Shown: positions 8,969 through 17,315, counted from the first letter of the stretch. The stretch: DNA of 64,000 nt from Paenibacillus athensensis (GCF_004514475.2 NZ_MYFO02000005.1:186001-250000); one strand, 5' to 3'. The notes: generated by a model not told the origin, from the letters alone. Program-made: numbers and translations.

Positions 8969-9403
8969 TTAACCCGATTGCTGACAGCCGGCGACTTCAA
9001 GTCCAAGCAAATAGGCCAGCTTGCTCATCGCTCTGGATTTGATTCTTCTGTAAGTACGCTCGCTAAGCTTCAATTCATGACACAGCAGGAAATCATAGCA
9101 GGTTTCCCTGCTCAAATATTTCCGGATAACAATCTCCTGCTCGATGCTCTCCAGACAGGCAAGCGCCTGATCCACCTTCTCGCAAATGTGCGAAAGCCGG
9201 TCGTCCGCGGTGCGGTAAACCGCTTCTCCCTCCCGAACCTGATTGCGGCTGTTCATATGGGAGGAAGCGTTCGTCAAGTCGGACAGACGTCTGACTTGCT
9301 GGCGCAGCTTGAAGACTTTGACCTGCTCCAGAATCCATTCAACTCTTCTGCGTGTTGCGGTACGGTCCAAAGTCTCCGGGTTCAACATTGTAATAGGGTC
9401 CAT
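8969..9403 (-). CDS. ArpU-like phage late-transcription regulator (sigma region 4-like)
   Basis: A 144-residue protein with a coiled/helical N-terminus. The C-terminal helix-turn-helix (ESIEQEIVIRKYLSRETCYDFLLCHELKLSERTYRRIKSRAMSKLAYLLGL) resembles sigma-factor region 4 and ArpU/Xpf-type activators that switch on phage late genes. It is the first gene of the leftward set. A good promoter (TTGAAA-17-TAGAAT) begins 49-77 bases upstream, flanked by a CACAA-N4-TTGTG palindrome. The ribosome site before the ATG is weak (GGTATGAGAA). Confidence 0.75.
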   Translation of the reverse strand: MDPITMLNPETLDRTATRRRVEWILEQVKVFKLRQQVRRLSDLTNASSHMNSRNQVREGEAVYRTADDRLSHICEKVDQALACLESIEQEIVIRKYLSRETCYDFLLCHELKLSERTYRRIKSRAMSKLAYLLGLEVAGCQQSG

Positions 9404-9451
9404 TTCTCATACCACCATTTCCTTATTCTGACGTTTTGTGCTTCTAAACAA

Positions 9452-9480
9452 ATTCTACTCAAAATCGTTTAATTTTTCAA
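9452..9480 (-). promoter_or_regulatory. Leftward promoter of the phage-like module
   Basis: Minus strand: -35 TTGAAA (9475-9480), 17-base spacer, -10 TAGAAT (9452-9457). The -35 hexamer directly abuts operator 9481-9494. Confidence 0.7.
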
Positions 9481-9494
9481 CACAAAATGTTGTG
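9481..9494. promoter_or_regulatory. Palindromic operator 1 (CACAA-N4-TTGTG)
   Basis: Perfect inverted repeat with half-sites CACAA and TTGTG around a 4-base centre (AATG). It touches the leftward -35. The same half-sites recur 34 bases away, centre to centre. Confidence 0.7.
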
Positions 9495-9514
9495 AAATCC
9501 CAAACTTTTTTTCT

Positions 9515-9528
9515 CACAACCCCTTGTG
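9515..9528. promoter_or_regulatory. Palindromic operator 2 (CACAA-N4-TTGTG)
   Basis: Second perfect copy, centre CCCC, covering the -35 region of the rightward repressor promoter whose -10 is TATAAT at 9549-9554. Binding here would make the repressor autoregulated. Confidence 0.7.
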
Positions 9529-9573
9529 TTTCGACAATCAAAACAGTTATAATAGAAATCAGGTGATGAAGCC

Positions 9574-9975
9574 ATGAAAGATATGATCGAATTCGGGAAC
9601 CGAATCAAACGTCTCCGGCAGCAGCAAAATTTCTCTCTGCGTGAGCTGGGAGAGCGCTCCGGCATCAGCTATTCCTTCATTAATTCAATTGAAAATAACA
9701 GGTTCAGTCCTTCCAGGGAAACCGTTATTGCACTGGCAAGAGCGCTCCCCGGCTCCGATATGAACGATCTGCTATTATTGGCCGGATTTGCTCCGGAAGA
9801 AGACGAATTTACTTCGGCACACGCTTCTGATGCCGCTAAAGCAGACGATCCTGAGGTCAGCCTGTTTTTCAAGGACTTTCAGAATGCTCCCAAAGAGCGA
9901 CGGGATGAAATGCTTCGATTCTGGCACTTCATTAAGCAGCAGCAGCAAGGCCGCACGCCGGACAGCCAGCAATAA
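9574..9975 (+). CDS. ImmR/CI-like XRE repressor
   Basis: A 133-residue repressor candidate. Residues 6-62 are a helix-turn-helix (NRIKRLRQQQNFSLRELGERSGISYSFINSIENNRFSPSRETVIALARAL). The tail PEVSLFFKDFQNAPKERRDEMLRFWHFIKQQQ matches the C-termini of repressors paired with ImmA-type peptidases. The ATG follows AGGTGATGAAGCC. It is the first gene of a three-gene rightward set and diverges from the phage-like genes across two palindromes. I infer that it holds the leftward promoter off and is removed by the neighbouring peptidase. Confidence 0.85.
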   Translation: MKDMIEFGNRIKRLRQQQNFSLRELGERSGISYSFINSIENNRFSPSRETVIALARALPGSDMNDLLLLAGFAPEEDEFTSAHASDAAKADDPEVSLFFKDFQNAPKERRDEMLRFWHFIKQQQQGRTPDSQQ

Positions 9976-10048
9976 GCAAGAACAAGCCCTCGCGGGCTTT
10001 TCTTTATACAAAATATACGAACATATATTCTCTTTCAAGAGGTGATCT

Positions 10049-10657
10049 ATGCTTTTCTCTTATCAGCCGACTCCTCTGGAACAGTGGATTAACCAGTTAT
10101 TTGAACAATTGGACGTAACGTCTCCAGAGCATTTGAATATCGGTTATCTGTCCGGCAAGCTGAATATTTGGGTCTACTACATGGATATGGGCAGCATGGC
10201 CGTTGAACAGAACGGGCTGTTCTCCATCAATATTGATCGACGTTTATCCCGGCAGGAACAATGGGAGGATTTTCTTCACGAAATCTGTCATGTGCTGAGG
10301 CATGCCGGCAATCAAATGCATATGCCGACACCGTATCTGGAATGGCAAGAACAGGACGCAGGCAATTTTCAGCTCTATGCCGCCCTGCCCTTCTCTATGA
10401 TTCGGCAGTTGATCCTGCCCGAACGCCAAAGCGAGGCCGTAGAACTGTTAACCGAGGAATTTAATGTGACCCCGCGGCTGGCCGTAACCCGGCTTGAACA
10501 GATTCAACGGCGCAGATTGCAGGGAATTCTGGATCAGGAATTTTATGATACCGCAGTGCGAAAACCACGTAAATACGACTCATCCAATTGGTCGGAGCAG
10601 ACTCGACTTGTCATGGATAAGCTGGATCGGCTGCGACAACGGAAGGGAGGGCGATGA
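10049..10657 (+). CDS. ImmA/IrrE-family metallo-endopeptidase
   Basis: A 202-residue zinc peptidase with HEICH at residues 77-81 and the following E-x-x-A-x-x-F element (EQDAGNF) about 30 residues later, which supplies the third ligand. In ICEBs1 and many prophages this family cleaves the adjacent ImmR-type repressor after DNA damage. Here it is 73 bases downstream of such a repressor. The ATG follows AAGAGGTGA. Its C-terminal 60 residues (RKPRKYDSSNWSEQTRLVMDKLDRLRQRKGGR) are longer and more basic than in minimal ImmA. It overlaps the next gene by four bases (ATGA). Confidence 0.85.
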   Translation: MLFSYQPTPLEQWINQLFEQLDVTSPEHLNIGYLSGKLNIWVYYMDMGSMAVEQNGLFSINIDRRLSRQEQWEDFLHEICHVLRHAGNQMHMPTPYLEWQEQDAGNFQLYAALPFSMIRQLILPERQSEAVELLTEEFNVTPRLAVTRLEQIQRRRLQGILDQEFYDTAVRKPRKYDSSNWSEQTRLVMDKLDRLRQRKGGR

Positions 10658-11034
10658 TCATCGCCAAGTTGTCCGTATTTTATGATTTTTTTGAAGAAGG
10701 ATTACGTCCGCAAACCTTATTCGTCCGCTTTGCCGACGGGGAATTGGATTGGAGCAAGTCCATGCTTTATATTCCCGTACAAGCTCCTTTTCAGAAAATG
10801 GAGAGCGAGGATATGGAGGAGCTTGATATCGGACTTGGCGTTGAACTTGATGACCTTACCATTAATCGGCGTTATCCGCAACGCTTTGGCATCAACTTGA
10901 AGGCGCTGGCTGCACGCCATGCCAGTCGCGAGATTCCTCTGGAACGTATCCGGCAATTAATTGTACGGATTTGCGACATTGAAGAAACGATGCAAACTGA
11001 ACCCAACTCTCTTTACAGACGTTCTGCTACATAA
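10654..11034 (+). CDS. Unknown protein coupled to the ImmA-like peptidase
   Basis: A 126-residue acidic protein beginning MIIAKLSVFYDFFEEG. Its ATG overlaps the peptidase stop (ATGA), so the two are translationally coupled. No family recognised. The middle (MESEDMEELDIGLGVELDDLTI) is strongly acidic and the end (REIPLERIRQLIVRICDIEETM) helical. It may modulate the peptidase or the repressor, as a sensor or anti-repressor, but this is only context. No terminator is evident after it. Confidence 0.75.
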   Translation: MIIAKLSVFYDFFEEGLRPQTLFVRFADGELDWSKSMLYIPVQAPFQKMESEDMEELDIGLGVELDDLTINRRYPQRFGINLKALAARHASREIPLERIRQLIVRICDIEETMQTEPNSLYRRSAT

Positions 11035-11097
11035 GAACTCGTCTTCTACATGCTTATGGCTAACCGTGCTTTATACAACTGAATTTTAGGTTTAAAG

Positions 11098-11478
11098 CTA
11101 CAGTTCCGGGTATTTAATTTGCCGTTCTTCAAATACGTTACGGATAATTCCTATGGCATTCATAACCCGCGGAAATCCTATGTATGGAATACAATGAAGC
11201 GCTACCTCCACGATTTCTTGCGGCTCAAGTCCGACGTTTAGCGCCGAGCCGACATGTACGCTCAGTTCCTTCTCACAATCTCCTTGGGTAATCAGCGCTG
11301 TCATCGTCACGATCATCCGCTGTTTCAGATCAAGTCCTGATCGCGAGTAGATATCGCCATAAGCGAACTCTACAATGTATTTGCACAGATCGGGTGAAAA
11401 TTTCATTAATTTTTGAATCGTTTGTTCACCTTTGCCGCCTGTAACTTCAGACAGCTTATCCCAGCCTTTTTCAAACAT
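11098..11478 (-). CDS. Carboxymuconolactone decarboxylase family protein
   Basis: A 126-residue AhpD-like-fold protein. It has the family pattern FSPDLCKYIVEFAYGDIYSRSGLDLKQRMIVTMTALITQGDCEKELSVHVGSALNVGLEPQEIVEVALHCIPYIGFPRVMNAI. The Glu/Cys/His trio typical of gamma-CMD-like proteins is partly present (GDCEKELSVH). Substrate unknown; in Firmicutes these small proteins are usually redox or stress related rather than true decarboxylases. The ATG follows GAAGGGGAAGC. Likely monocistronic. Confidence 0.9.
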   Translation of the reverse strand: MFEKGWDKLSEVTGGKGEQTIQKLMKFSPDLCKYIVEFAYGDIYSRSGLDLKQRMIVTMTALITQGDCEKELSVHVGSALNVGLEPQEIVEVALHCIPYIGFPRVMNAIGIIRNVFEERQIKYPEL

Positions 11479-11555
11479 AAGCTCGCTTCCCCTTCAGTGT
11501 TCATTAGCTTGCTTTCCTATAAGCAGCCTGCATAGCAAGTATACAATAAAAAAGG

Positions 11556-11581
11556 AAAGAGCAGCTATTTCGCTGCTCTTC
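11556..11581 (-). terminator. Terminator of the 156-residue membrane protein gene
   Basis: AAGAGCAGC/GCTGCTCTT stem with a 6-base loop, followed on the minus strand by TCCTTTTTT. The stem overlaps the end of the coding region. Confidence 0.85.
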
Positions 11582-12035
11582 CCATGTGTAAAATGATCAT
11601 CCTAAGCAAATGTCCGATTCCGATTCCTACCAGGCAAAATCCGATTGGCAGCCACACCGGACCCAGCGTCACTCCGAATAGCTTCCATTTGGCTGAATAA
11701 ACCACGCCTAGTGTCGCGAAATATGCAGCCGCTATATAGGGCAAATAGACATAGGGTTTATTTACAGCTGCAGCATCGCGATAGGCGTCATAAATGGCAA
11801 ACATATACAAACAAGGATAGAACATGAGCCATTGATAATTGGTTGCTTGAATGGCTTGCCTTGTATCTCCTTGAAAGCTGAAGATAATGAGGTCATTGAG
11901 ATGGGCGTTCATATTCACCACAAACTCCAGACCTATAAACAGCAAACCCTTCACATATTTTTTGTTTAATATTTGACCGAATCCGGGGAGAGCGATACTC
12001 CACAATATTTTTTCGATCTGCCACTGTCTCTCCAT
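11565..12035 (-). CDS. Small polytopic membrane protein
   Basis: A 156-residue hydrophobic protein with about four membrane helices. The N-terminal motif ALPGFGQILNKKYVKGLLFIGLE resembles the glycine-rich turn of TM2-type proteins (PGxGQxxxGxxxKG). The C-terminus runs GPVWLPIGFCLVGIGIGHLLRMII. No known function. It starts 20 bases after the DUF3231 gene stop with a weak ribosome site (ATGGATAACC), suggesting coupled expression from the upstream gene. Confidence 0.75.
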   Translation of the reverse strand: MERQWQIEKILWSIALPGFGQILNKKYVKGLLFIGLEFVVNMNAHLNDLIIFSFQGDTRQAIQATNYQWLMFYPCLYMFAIYDAYRDAAAVNKPYVYLPYIAAAYFATLGVVYSAKWKLFGVTLGPVWLPIGFCLVGIGIGHLLRMIILHMGRAAK

Positions 12036-12055
12036 AAGGGTTATCCATTTCGGAC

Positions 12056-13069
12056 TCAGGATTTATTTTGAATTAAATTTTTGCGATTTTCGGATTGCGG
12101 CGGTTCCTCCATCCAACCGTGCTCAGTCATTATTTTTCCACCCTTTTTAGCGTAAAACATAATATCTTTGCCCAGCATCATCATTCGTGCCGGCAAGTCG
12201 CTTCTCAAGCTGAATGCGGAGCCAATCACACTGCTGCCCAATCCAAAATTCGTCAGCAAGCTCGTCAAATACATCATCAATTTGTCCGAAAAAGGAGAAA
12301 CCGTCGAGGTCGTTGCCTTACCAAGCCAACTTGCCGGCGGCTGAATGTCACTTTTCGTCAACACTTCGCTAAGATTTGACACAATCTTTTGGGCCAGCGT
12401 GGCGCCTTCTTGAAAATACTCACGTACGTCCTGATGGGCAGCCGCCTGCGCGAATCCGTTCATCATTTGTATGCCAATGATATTCGTTTCCACCGCCTGA
12501 TACAGATGGGCAATTTCAATCGCATTCAAAGGCCGGTTTTCCGTAAACCAATTAAATCCGCTCATATAATTTTTATCTTTCACAAATTCAACTTTTACGG
12601 GCATCGAAATGTAGGGAGGACGAACCAGAATATTCGCTCGCAACAAATAATCCGTCGTTCGATTATATATTTCTTGCGCTTCCTGAGTAAAGCAAGTCTG
12701 CAGGCTGCGAACATCTTCCCGATACGACATGCTTGAATGCAGGCCATACAGTCCGATTTCCACTTTGGCGATCGCACGCAGCCACATTAAATCAAAATGA
12801 GGATCAAATAAACGTGGAACGCCCAACACAATGTCTGATTCGTCAAAACCGACAGGAAGCACGGCATCCTCCGACTGAAACAGCCCTTTGAGTCGTTGAA
12901 GGTGGGTAAGCAGATGCGTATACGCTTGCTGCAAGATGTCCTTGGCCTGGGGATCCTCCGCTTTCTCAAGCCAAATCTTCATAAATTGAAGCATCAATGT
13001 TTTTTCTTGATAGGCCATCCATACCGTAGCCAGTTCGGTAGCCGATATCGGCATTCTGATCTCGGACAT
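12056..13069 (-). CDS. DUF3231 family protein (ferritin-like helical repeat)
   Basis: A 337-residue soluble protein made of two similar helical halves: MPISATELATVWMAYQEKTLMLQFMKIWLEKAEDPQAKDILQQA and, from about 190, RPLNAIEIAHLYQAVETNIIGIQMMNGFAQAAAHQDVREYFQEGATLAQKI. This duplicated four-helix layout is typical of the DUF3231 family of bacilli; its role is unknown, with some members spore associated. I choose the ATG MSEIRMPIS, ten bases after GGAGG. An ATG three codons upstream is too close to that site. Confidence 0.85.
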   Translation of the reverse strand: MSEIRMPISATELATVWMAYQEKTLMLQFMKIWLEKAEDPQAKDILQQAYTHLLTHLQRLKGLFQSEDAVLPVGFDESDIVLGVPRLFDPHFDLMWLRAIAKVEIGLYGLHSSMSYREDVRSLQTCFTQEAQEIYNRTTDYLLRANILVRPPYISMPVKVEFVKDKNYMSGFNWFTENRPLNAIEIAHLYQAVETNIIGIQMMNGFAQAAAHQDVREYFQEGATLAQKIVSNLSEVLTKSDIQPPASWLGKATTSTVSPFSDKLMMYLTSLLTNFGLGSSVIGSAFSLRSDLPARMMMLGKDIMFYAKKGGKIMTEHGWMEEPPQSENRKNLIQNKS

Positions 13070-13134
13070 GCTGAACATTCCTCCATAAGTACACAATTGT
13101 GCTCGATAAGGATAAGATGTCCCTATTCCTCCAA

Positions 13135-13166
13135 TCTATTCAAAGAAAAAAGCCGCTCCCCGGGAC
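13135..13166 (-). terminator. Possible terminator after the 61-residue gene
   Basis: On the minus strand an imperfect GC-rich stem (CCGTCCC...GGGGAGCGG) is followed by CTTTTTTC. Pairing is imperfect. Confidence 0.45.
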
Positions 13167-13206
13167 GGATCGACCTGGGAAACAGCTTCATTCATTCAAC
13201 TTATGA

Positions 13207-13392
13207 TCAGATCTTGATATCCAAGAAACTGGAAAGACCCGATGGTTGCTGCATCGTTCTAAGCTGCCTGGCTGGATCGTTTTTCACTTCATTCACCATC
13301 GATTGTACTACCTCTTGCGCAATGTTTTTCCCGTTTTGAATGGAAGTGACAATGACGCCGGAAACTGGAATGCCTCCTACTTGAAATCCCAT
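13207..13392 (-). CDS. Small hypothetical protein
   Basis: A 61-residue protein, MGFQVGGIPVSGVIVTSIQNGKNIAQEVVQSMVNEVKNDPARQL..., starting eight bases after AGGAGG. No family recognised. A glycine/valine-rich start is followed by an amphipathic helix and a hydrophobic end. A weak TAAAAT -10 lies about 50 bases upstream of the ribosome site. It resembles short conserved hypothetical proteins of spore formers, but I have no specific evidence of sporulation control. The 13393-13536 stretch otherwise holds nothing I recognise. Confidence 0.7.
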   Translation of the reverse strand: MGFQVGGIPVSGVIVTSIQNGKNIAQEVVQSMVNEVKNDPARQLRTMQQPSGLSSFLDIKI

Positions 13393-13536
13393 TGTTATTC
13401 CTCCTGAGCCGTCGCATTTAGGGCCATTATGATTTTAACACTATCACACGATGTTGAAAAAATCCATAGGAATTAGGGAGCAGTTCTATCCGCCAATCGC
13501 CGCAAAATCAGGCAATCAGCAAAGAACCGCAAAACT

Positions 13537-15315
13537 CTATTCTTCCGCGGTTATGGCGGGAATCACGATTGTGACCCTCACGCCTTGCTTGGGCCGCTCG
13601 CTGTAGATCAAACCGTATTTGTCTCCGAAATGCAGCTGAATCCTTTTTTGCACATTGACGATTCCATAGCCCTTGCCTTTTTCTTCACCGCGCAGAATCG
13701 CTGCAATTTGCGCCAAGTTCGCTTTGCGATAACCGTTATCATCAATCGTGATCACAATCGTCTGCTCCTGCAACGCTATCGAAATCCACAACTGTCCGTC
13801 TTGATTCATGTTCTTGATCCCGTGCACAATTGCATTTTCAATAATAGGCTGCAATACGACTTTGGGAATCAGAAAGTTTCTGACTTCCTCCTGTACATCC
13901 CAATCTACCTGGAAGCTGTAATCGTAACGGAACAGCTGCAAGCGCAGATACGCTTCCGCATGATTGATTTCTTCGCCGATGGATATCAAAAGCTTACCCT
14001 TGCTGAGCCCGATACGCATAATCAAGGACAAATCCTTAATCATCGCGGCGGAGTCGGCTGCTCCCTCCAGCATCGTGCGCCAGTAGATGGATTCCAGCGT
14101 GTTGTATAGCAGGTGTGGATTGATTTGCGTATGAAGTATGGACAGCTCGATTTCCTTGTGCTCCAGCTCCAGCTCGTATTTCTCATAGATGGTTTTGTTC
14201 AAGCGGTTCGTCATTTCGACAAACAAGTTGTTCAGCAACACAATTTCGTTCTTGCTGTTCGGCTTGAGCTGAATCGATAACGGCATGCCTGGCTGATACA
14301 AATGCGTTACGCGGGCAAGCTTTGAAATTGGCTTTAGAATCGAATGAATGAAGTACACACTCAATACAATCAGAATGACAAAATAAATAACCATGATGAG
14401 ATCGATCCAGCGCTGCACGGCTACATGCTCGCTAATGATCGAATCAACGGGCACCTTGAGAACCAGCTTGGTTCCGGTGGCTTCGCTTGCATGGATGACA
14501 TACATCCACATCTTGCCTTCTTCCGTCACTTTCACTACGCCTTGCCCGGCTGACTGTCCTTGATCGGGAAGCTGCGCAAATTTATCGCCAATCTGATATT
14601 TGCTCATGCTGCTCGATAGAATCAGATTGTCCGCATCCAGCAGCAGCACTTCGGCTCGCTTGAACTTGTCGAACAGCACGAAATCCTGCTGGTATTGATA
14701 CTCCAGACCGGATAAAGCCAAATAGCCAATTACGGAATTGCCATCCACTGTACTGTTTAACTGCCGGAGATAGGCGACGGTTTTGAATTCATTCGGATTG
14801 TTCCCGAAGCGGGTAATTACACGGACGATCCCTTTGCCCTTTGCCCTTTCCGCTTCCTCGAACCAGGTCAGCTTGGACATGCTGGTGTAAAACACACCTT
14901 TGTTCAGCAAATCCGTTGACGGCACAAATGAATACAAACCATTGCTATCCTGGAAAAAAAACGAATAATTGAAATGCGACGAGTTGGTCGAATATTTTCT
15001 CAAGTATTCGTCTACTGCGTTAAACTTGCCGAATCGTTCATATTCGGATGAAGAAGGCAGCTGTTGAAGCTGCTGAATCTCTTGAGAAATCATAATCTTC
15101 TCCGTCTTCTCATCCAGATCCGAATTCTCACGATCCAATGTCAGATGATTGGCTCGTACCAGCTGCAGCAGTACGCTCCCGACCTGCTCTTCCGTGATGG
15201 ATTCCACCTTCTTGCTGATAAAGCCATCCAGCAGCAAAATCGGGATAACGACGAAGGCGATCAGAAGAACGATAAATTTCCGCATCAAATTCATATTGTA
15301 GAACAATTTGAACAT
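13537..15315 (-). CDS. Sensor histidine kinase, LytS/YesM type, paralogue of the 20286 kinase
   Basis: A 592-residue membrane kinase. TM1 is at about 10-32, an extracellular sensor domain lies at about 33-300, and TM2 (IDLIMVIYFVILIVLSVYFI) follows with a HAMP linker (LKPISKLARVTHLYQPG). The His_kinase domain has the phospho-acceptor region LHTQINPHLLYNTLESIYW. The ATPase has the N-box QPIIENAIVHGIKN, DDNGY and GKGYGIVNVQKRI. The ATG MFKLFYNMN is preferred; it shares its AGGACTGA-x-TGTC leader with the paralogue's start. No response regulator follows, so it probably works through the regulator at 18945. Confidence 0.9.
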   Translation of the reverse strand: MFKLFYNMNLMRKFIVLLIAFVVIPILLLDGFISKKVESITEEQVGSVLLQLVRANHLTLDRENSDLDEKTEKIMISQEIQQLQQLPSSSEYERFGKFNAVDEYLRKYSTNSSHFNYSFFFQDSNGLYSFVPSTDLLNKGVFYTSMSKLTWFEEAERAKGKGIVRVITRFGNNPNEFKTVAYLRQLNSTVDGNSVIGYLALSGLEYQYQQDFVLFDKFKRAEVLLLDADNLILSSSMSKYQIGDKFAQLPDQGQSAGQGVVKVTEEGKMWMYVIHASEATGTKLVLKVPVDSIISEHVAVQRWIDLIMVIYFVILIVLSVYFIHSILKPISKLARVTHLYQPGMPLSIQLKPNSKNEIVLLNNLFVEMTNRLNKTIYEKYELELEHKEIELSILHTQINPHLLYNTLESIYWRTMLEGAADSAAMIKDLSLIMRIGLSKGKLLISIGEEINHAEAYLRLQLFRYDYSFQVDWDVQEEVRNFLIPKVVLQPIIENAIVHGIKNMNQDGQLWISIALQEQTIVITIDDNGYRKANLAQIAAILRGEEKGKGYGIVNVQKRIQLHFGDKYGLIYSERPKQGVRVTIVIPAITAEE

Positions 15316-15424
15316 GATGACAGTCAGTCCTCTCCGTGTGTGAAATCTGTCTAGGGTCGTTACAATTTTACGAACAAAAGGGTACGGCAATCAGAGCGGA
15401 CTCTGCTTGTGCACCCTTTTCCCC

Positions 15425-16306
15425 TTATCCTTTGACGCCGGATACCGATAATCCTCTAACAATAAACTTTTGGAACGTAATAAAGAACAGAATCGGCGGC
15501 GCCATCGCCATCGCGAGAATAGCAAAACGTATACTCCACGGAATAACCGATTGCGGATATAAGACATAGCGGTAAATACCGGTTGCCAGCGGATACATGT
15601 TTTTCTCCGTCATGACAATGCTTGGCCAGTAGAAGTCATTCCAGGTTGTCGAGAACGAAAGAATGAGCAGCGTCCCGATAATTGGCGTAGACAGCGGTAC
15701 TGCAATTCTCAAGAACGATTTCAGTTCGCTTGCCCCATCAATCCGGGCCGCTTCCAGAATTTCCTTGTGGATGCCGTCAAAGAAGCTTTTCAGCAGCACC
15801 AGATAAAAAGCATTGGTTGCCGCGGGCAGCCAAAACGCCCAATAGGTGTTAGTCAATCCGAGACTTTGGAGGTTCAAGAAGTTCGGAACGATGTACGTAG
15901 CCGGCGGAATCAGCAGCGTTGACAGGAAGTACAGCGTCACCCATTTCTTGAAGGGAACCCGCAAATGGGACAGCGCGTAAGCAGCCAGCCCGATGAAAAT
16001 GACGGAGAAGGCGATGTTACCCAGGTAAATAAAAACTGTATTCTTCAGAAAGGTACCGAGCGGCAAATTAAAATCAGTCCAAGCCGCGATGTAATTATGC
16101 CACAACCATTTTTCCGGCAAAAACTTTGGCGGGAACGCGAAGAATTCTTCCCTCGTTTTCAAGGAACTGAAGAACGTATCCAGAAACGGATAAATCATGG
16201 TGACTGTCATCAGCAGAATTAACAAACACATGAAGAAGTAGCCAATCTTTACAGAGGGCTTTTTAAAATCATAAGGGGATATTAATCCACGGTCATTGGA
16301 CTTCAC
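15425..16306 (-). CDS. Carbohydrate ABC transporter permease, MalG/YtcP type
   Basis: A 293-residue inner-membrane permease with six predicted helices. The cytoplasmic EAA loop (EAARIDGASELKSFLRIAVPLSTPIIG, about 195-221) contacts the ATPase. It starts GTG overlapping the stop of the upstream permease (GTGA) and is therefore translationally coupled. Together with the 16303 permease and the 17390 lipoprotein it forms a CUT1-type importer. No ATPase gene is present, so a shared MsmX-like ATPase elsewhere in the genome is expected. The C-terminus FIVRGLSVSGVKG is typical of the YtcP/LplC group. Confidence 0.95.
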   Translation of the reverse strand: MKSNDRGLISPYDFKKPSVKIGYFFMCLLILLMTVTMIYPFLDTFFSSLKTREEFFAFPPKFLPEKWLWHNYIAAWTDFNLPLGTFLKNTVFIYLGNIAFSVIFIGLAAYALSHLRVPFKKWVTLYFLSTLLIPPATYIVPNFLNLQSLGLTNTYWAFWLPAATNAFYLVLLKSFFDGIHKEILEAARIDGASELKSFLRIAVPLSTPIIGTLLILSFSTTWNDFYWPSIVMTEKNMYPLATGIYRYVLYPQSVIPWSIRFAILAMAMAPPILFFITFQKFIVRGLSVSGVKG

Positions 16307-17187
16307 GCCGCATCGCTCCTCCGTTGCAGAAGATTGTAAATAATCGAAAGGAATACCAAGAAGAAGAACATGATGCTGCCCATCGTGCTCGCTTTGCCAA
16401 ATTCAAATTGCTGGAAGGCCGTATGGTTCAACCACAGCAGGTAAGTCAAGGTAGCATTGTTAGGGCCGCCATCCGTCATCTGCAGTTGAGCCTGGAAGCC
16501 TTGGGATGTAGCGATCACCTGGAGCATCAGAAGCAGCGCCATTTGCGTTTTGATGCTTGGCAGGGTAATGTATCGAATTCGCTGCCAAACGCCGGCTCCG
16601 TCGATTTCTGCTGCTTCATAATGGTCTTTCGGGATACTTACGATAGCTGCTATATAGATCAAGGTAGCGGAACCGAAGTTTTGCCAAGTCTCCATCAATA
16701 CGATCGAGACCATCGCCATATGCGGGCTGAAGAACTCAATCTTCGACAACCCAACGTTAGTCAGGAATTTATTGATCGGACCCACGGGATCGAAAAACCA
16801 CATCCACATCCCGTACAAAACGATGGCCGGTACGGCACTTGGCAAATAACCGACGATTCTTGCAAAACCTTGAAACCATTTTAACTCGGAGACCGAGATT
16901 GCGATCAAAGGCGGGACCCAGAAGCCAAACACAATACCCAGGAACATGTAGTAAAACGTATTTTTAATGGAAATCCAAAACAGCGAATCATGGAAAATGC
17001 TTAGATAGTTCTCAAATCCCACAAAGGTGTTGCCATCCATAAAGTCGACATTGTAAAAGCTGTACACAATGCCTTTCACGATTGGAACCCATAAAAAGAT
17101 GAAAAACAAAATAATTTCAGGAATTACGAAAAGGGTGCCCCACAAATACCAGTTGATCCTCTTTCGGACAGTTGAATTCGTTTGCAC
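16303..17187 (-). CDS. Carbohydrate ABC transporter permease, LplB/YteP type
   Basis: A 294-residue inner-membrane permease, partner of the 15425 permease. Its EAA motif is EAAEIDGAGVWQRIRYITLPSIK (about 190-212). The N-terminal helix starts WGTLFVIPEIILFFIFLWVPI. The best start is the GTG of VQTNSTVRKR, nine bases after GGAGGTG; a TTG six codons upstream is possible. It is separated from the lipoprotein gene by a terminator-like hairpin and has a weaker copy of the regulon element in its own leader (17290-17315), so its expression may be partly independent. Confidence 0.95.
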   Translation of the reverse strand: MQTNSTVRKRINWYLWGTLFVIPEIILFFIFLWVPIVKGIVYSFYNVDFMDGNTFVGFENYLSIFHDSLFWISIKNTFYYMFLGIVFGFWVPPLIAISVSELKWFQGFARIVGYLPSAVPAIVLYGMWMWFFDPVGPINKFLTNVGLSKIEFFSPHMAMVSIVLMETWQNFGSATLIYIAAIVSIPKDHYEAAEIDGAGVWQRIRYITLPSIKTQMALLLMLQVIATSQGFQAQLQMTDGGPNNATLTYLLWLNHTAFQQFEFGKASTMGSIMFFFLVFLSIIYNLLQRRSDAA

Positions 17188-17289
17188 ATTGAGCTGCACC
17201 TCCAAAGTACCTCACTCCTTATCCTTCAGTTTATACTATATACTTTAACTTATATTAGAAAATTATGAATGGCTATTATTATTTTGATT

Positions 17290-17315
17290 ATGTGCAATGT
17301 TATGTTCTAGTTGTA
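17290..17315 (-). promoter_or_regulatory. Weaker copy of the 26-bp regulon element, before the permeases
   Basis: Minus strand pattern with TAACA at positions 14-18 and C-x-CAT at 22-26. It matches 13 of the 16 positions that are invariant in the three better copies. No well-placed -10 is seen, so confidence is lower. Confidence 0.4.

Noticed and set aside
7359-11034. A complete prophage
   Set aside because: No integrase, terminase, portal, tape measure or attachment repeats are visible; only a few regulatory and tail/lysis-type genes remain.
15316-15424. A further copy of the 26-bp element before the 13537 kinase
   Set aside because: Only a TAAC fragment and scattered bases match; too few of the invariant positions.
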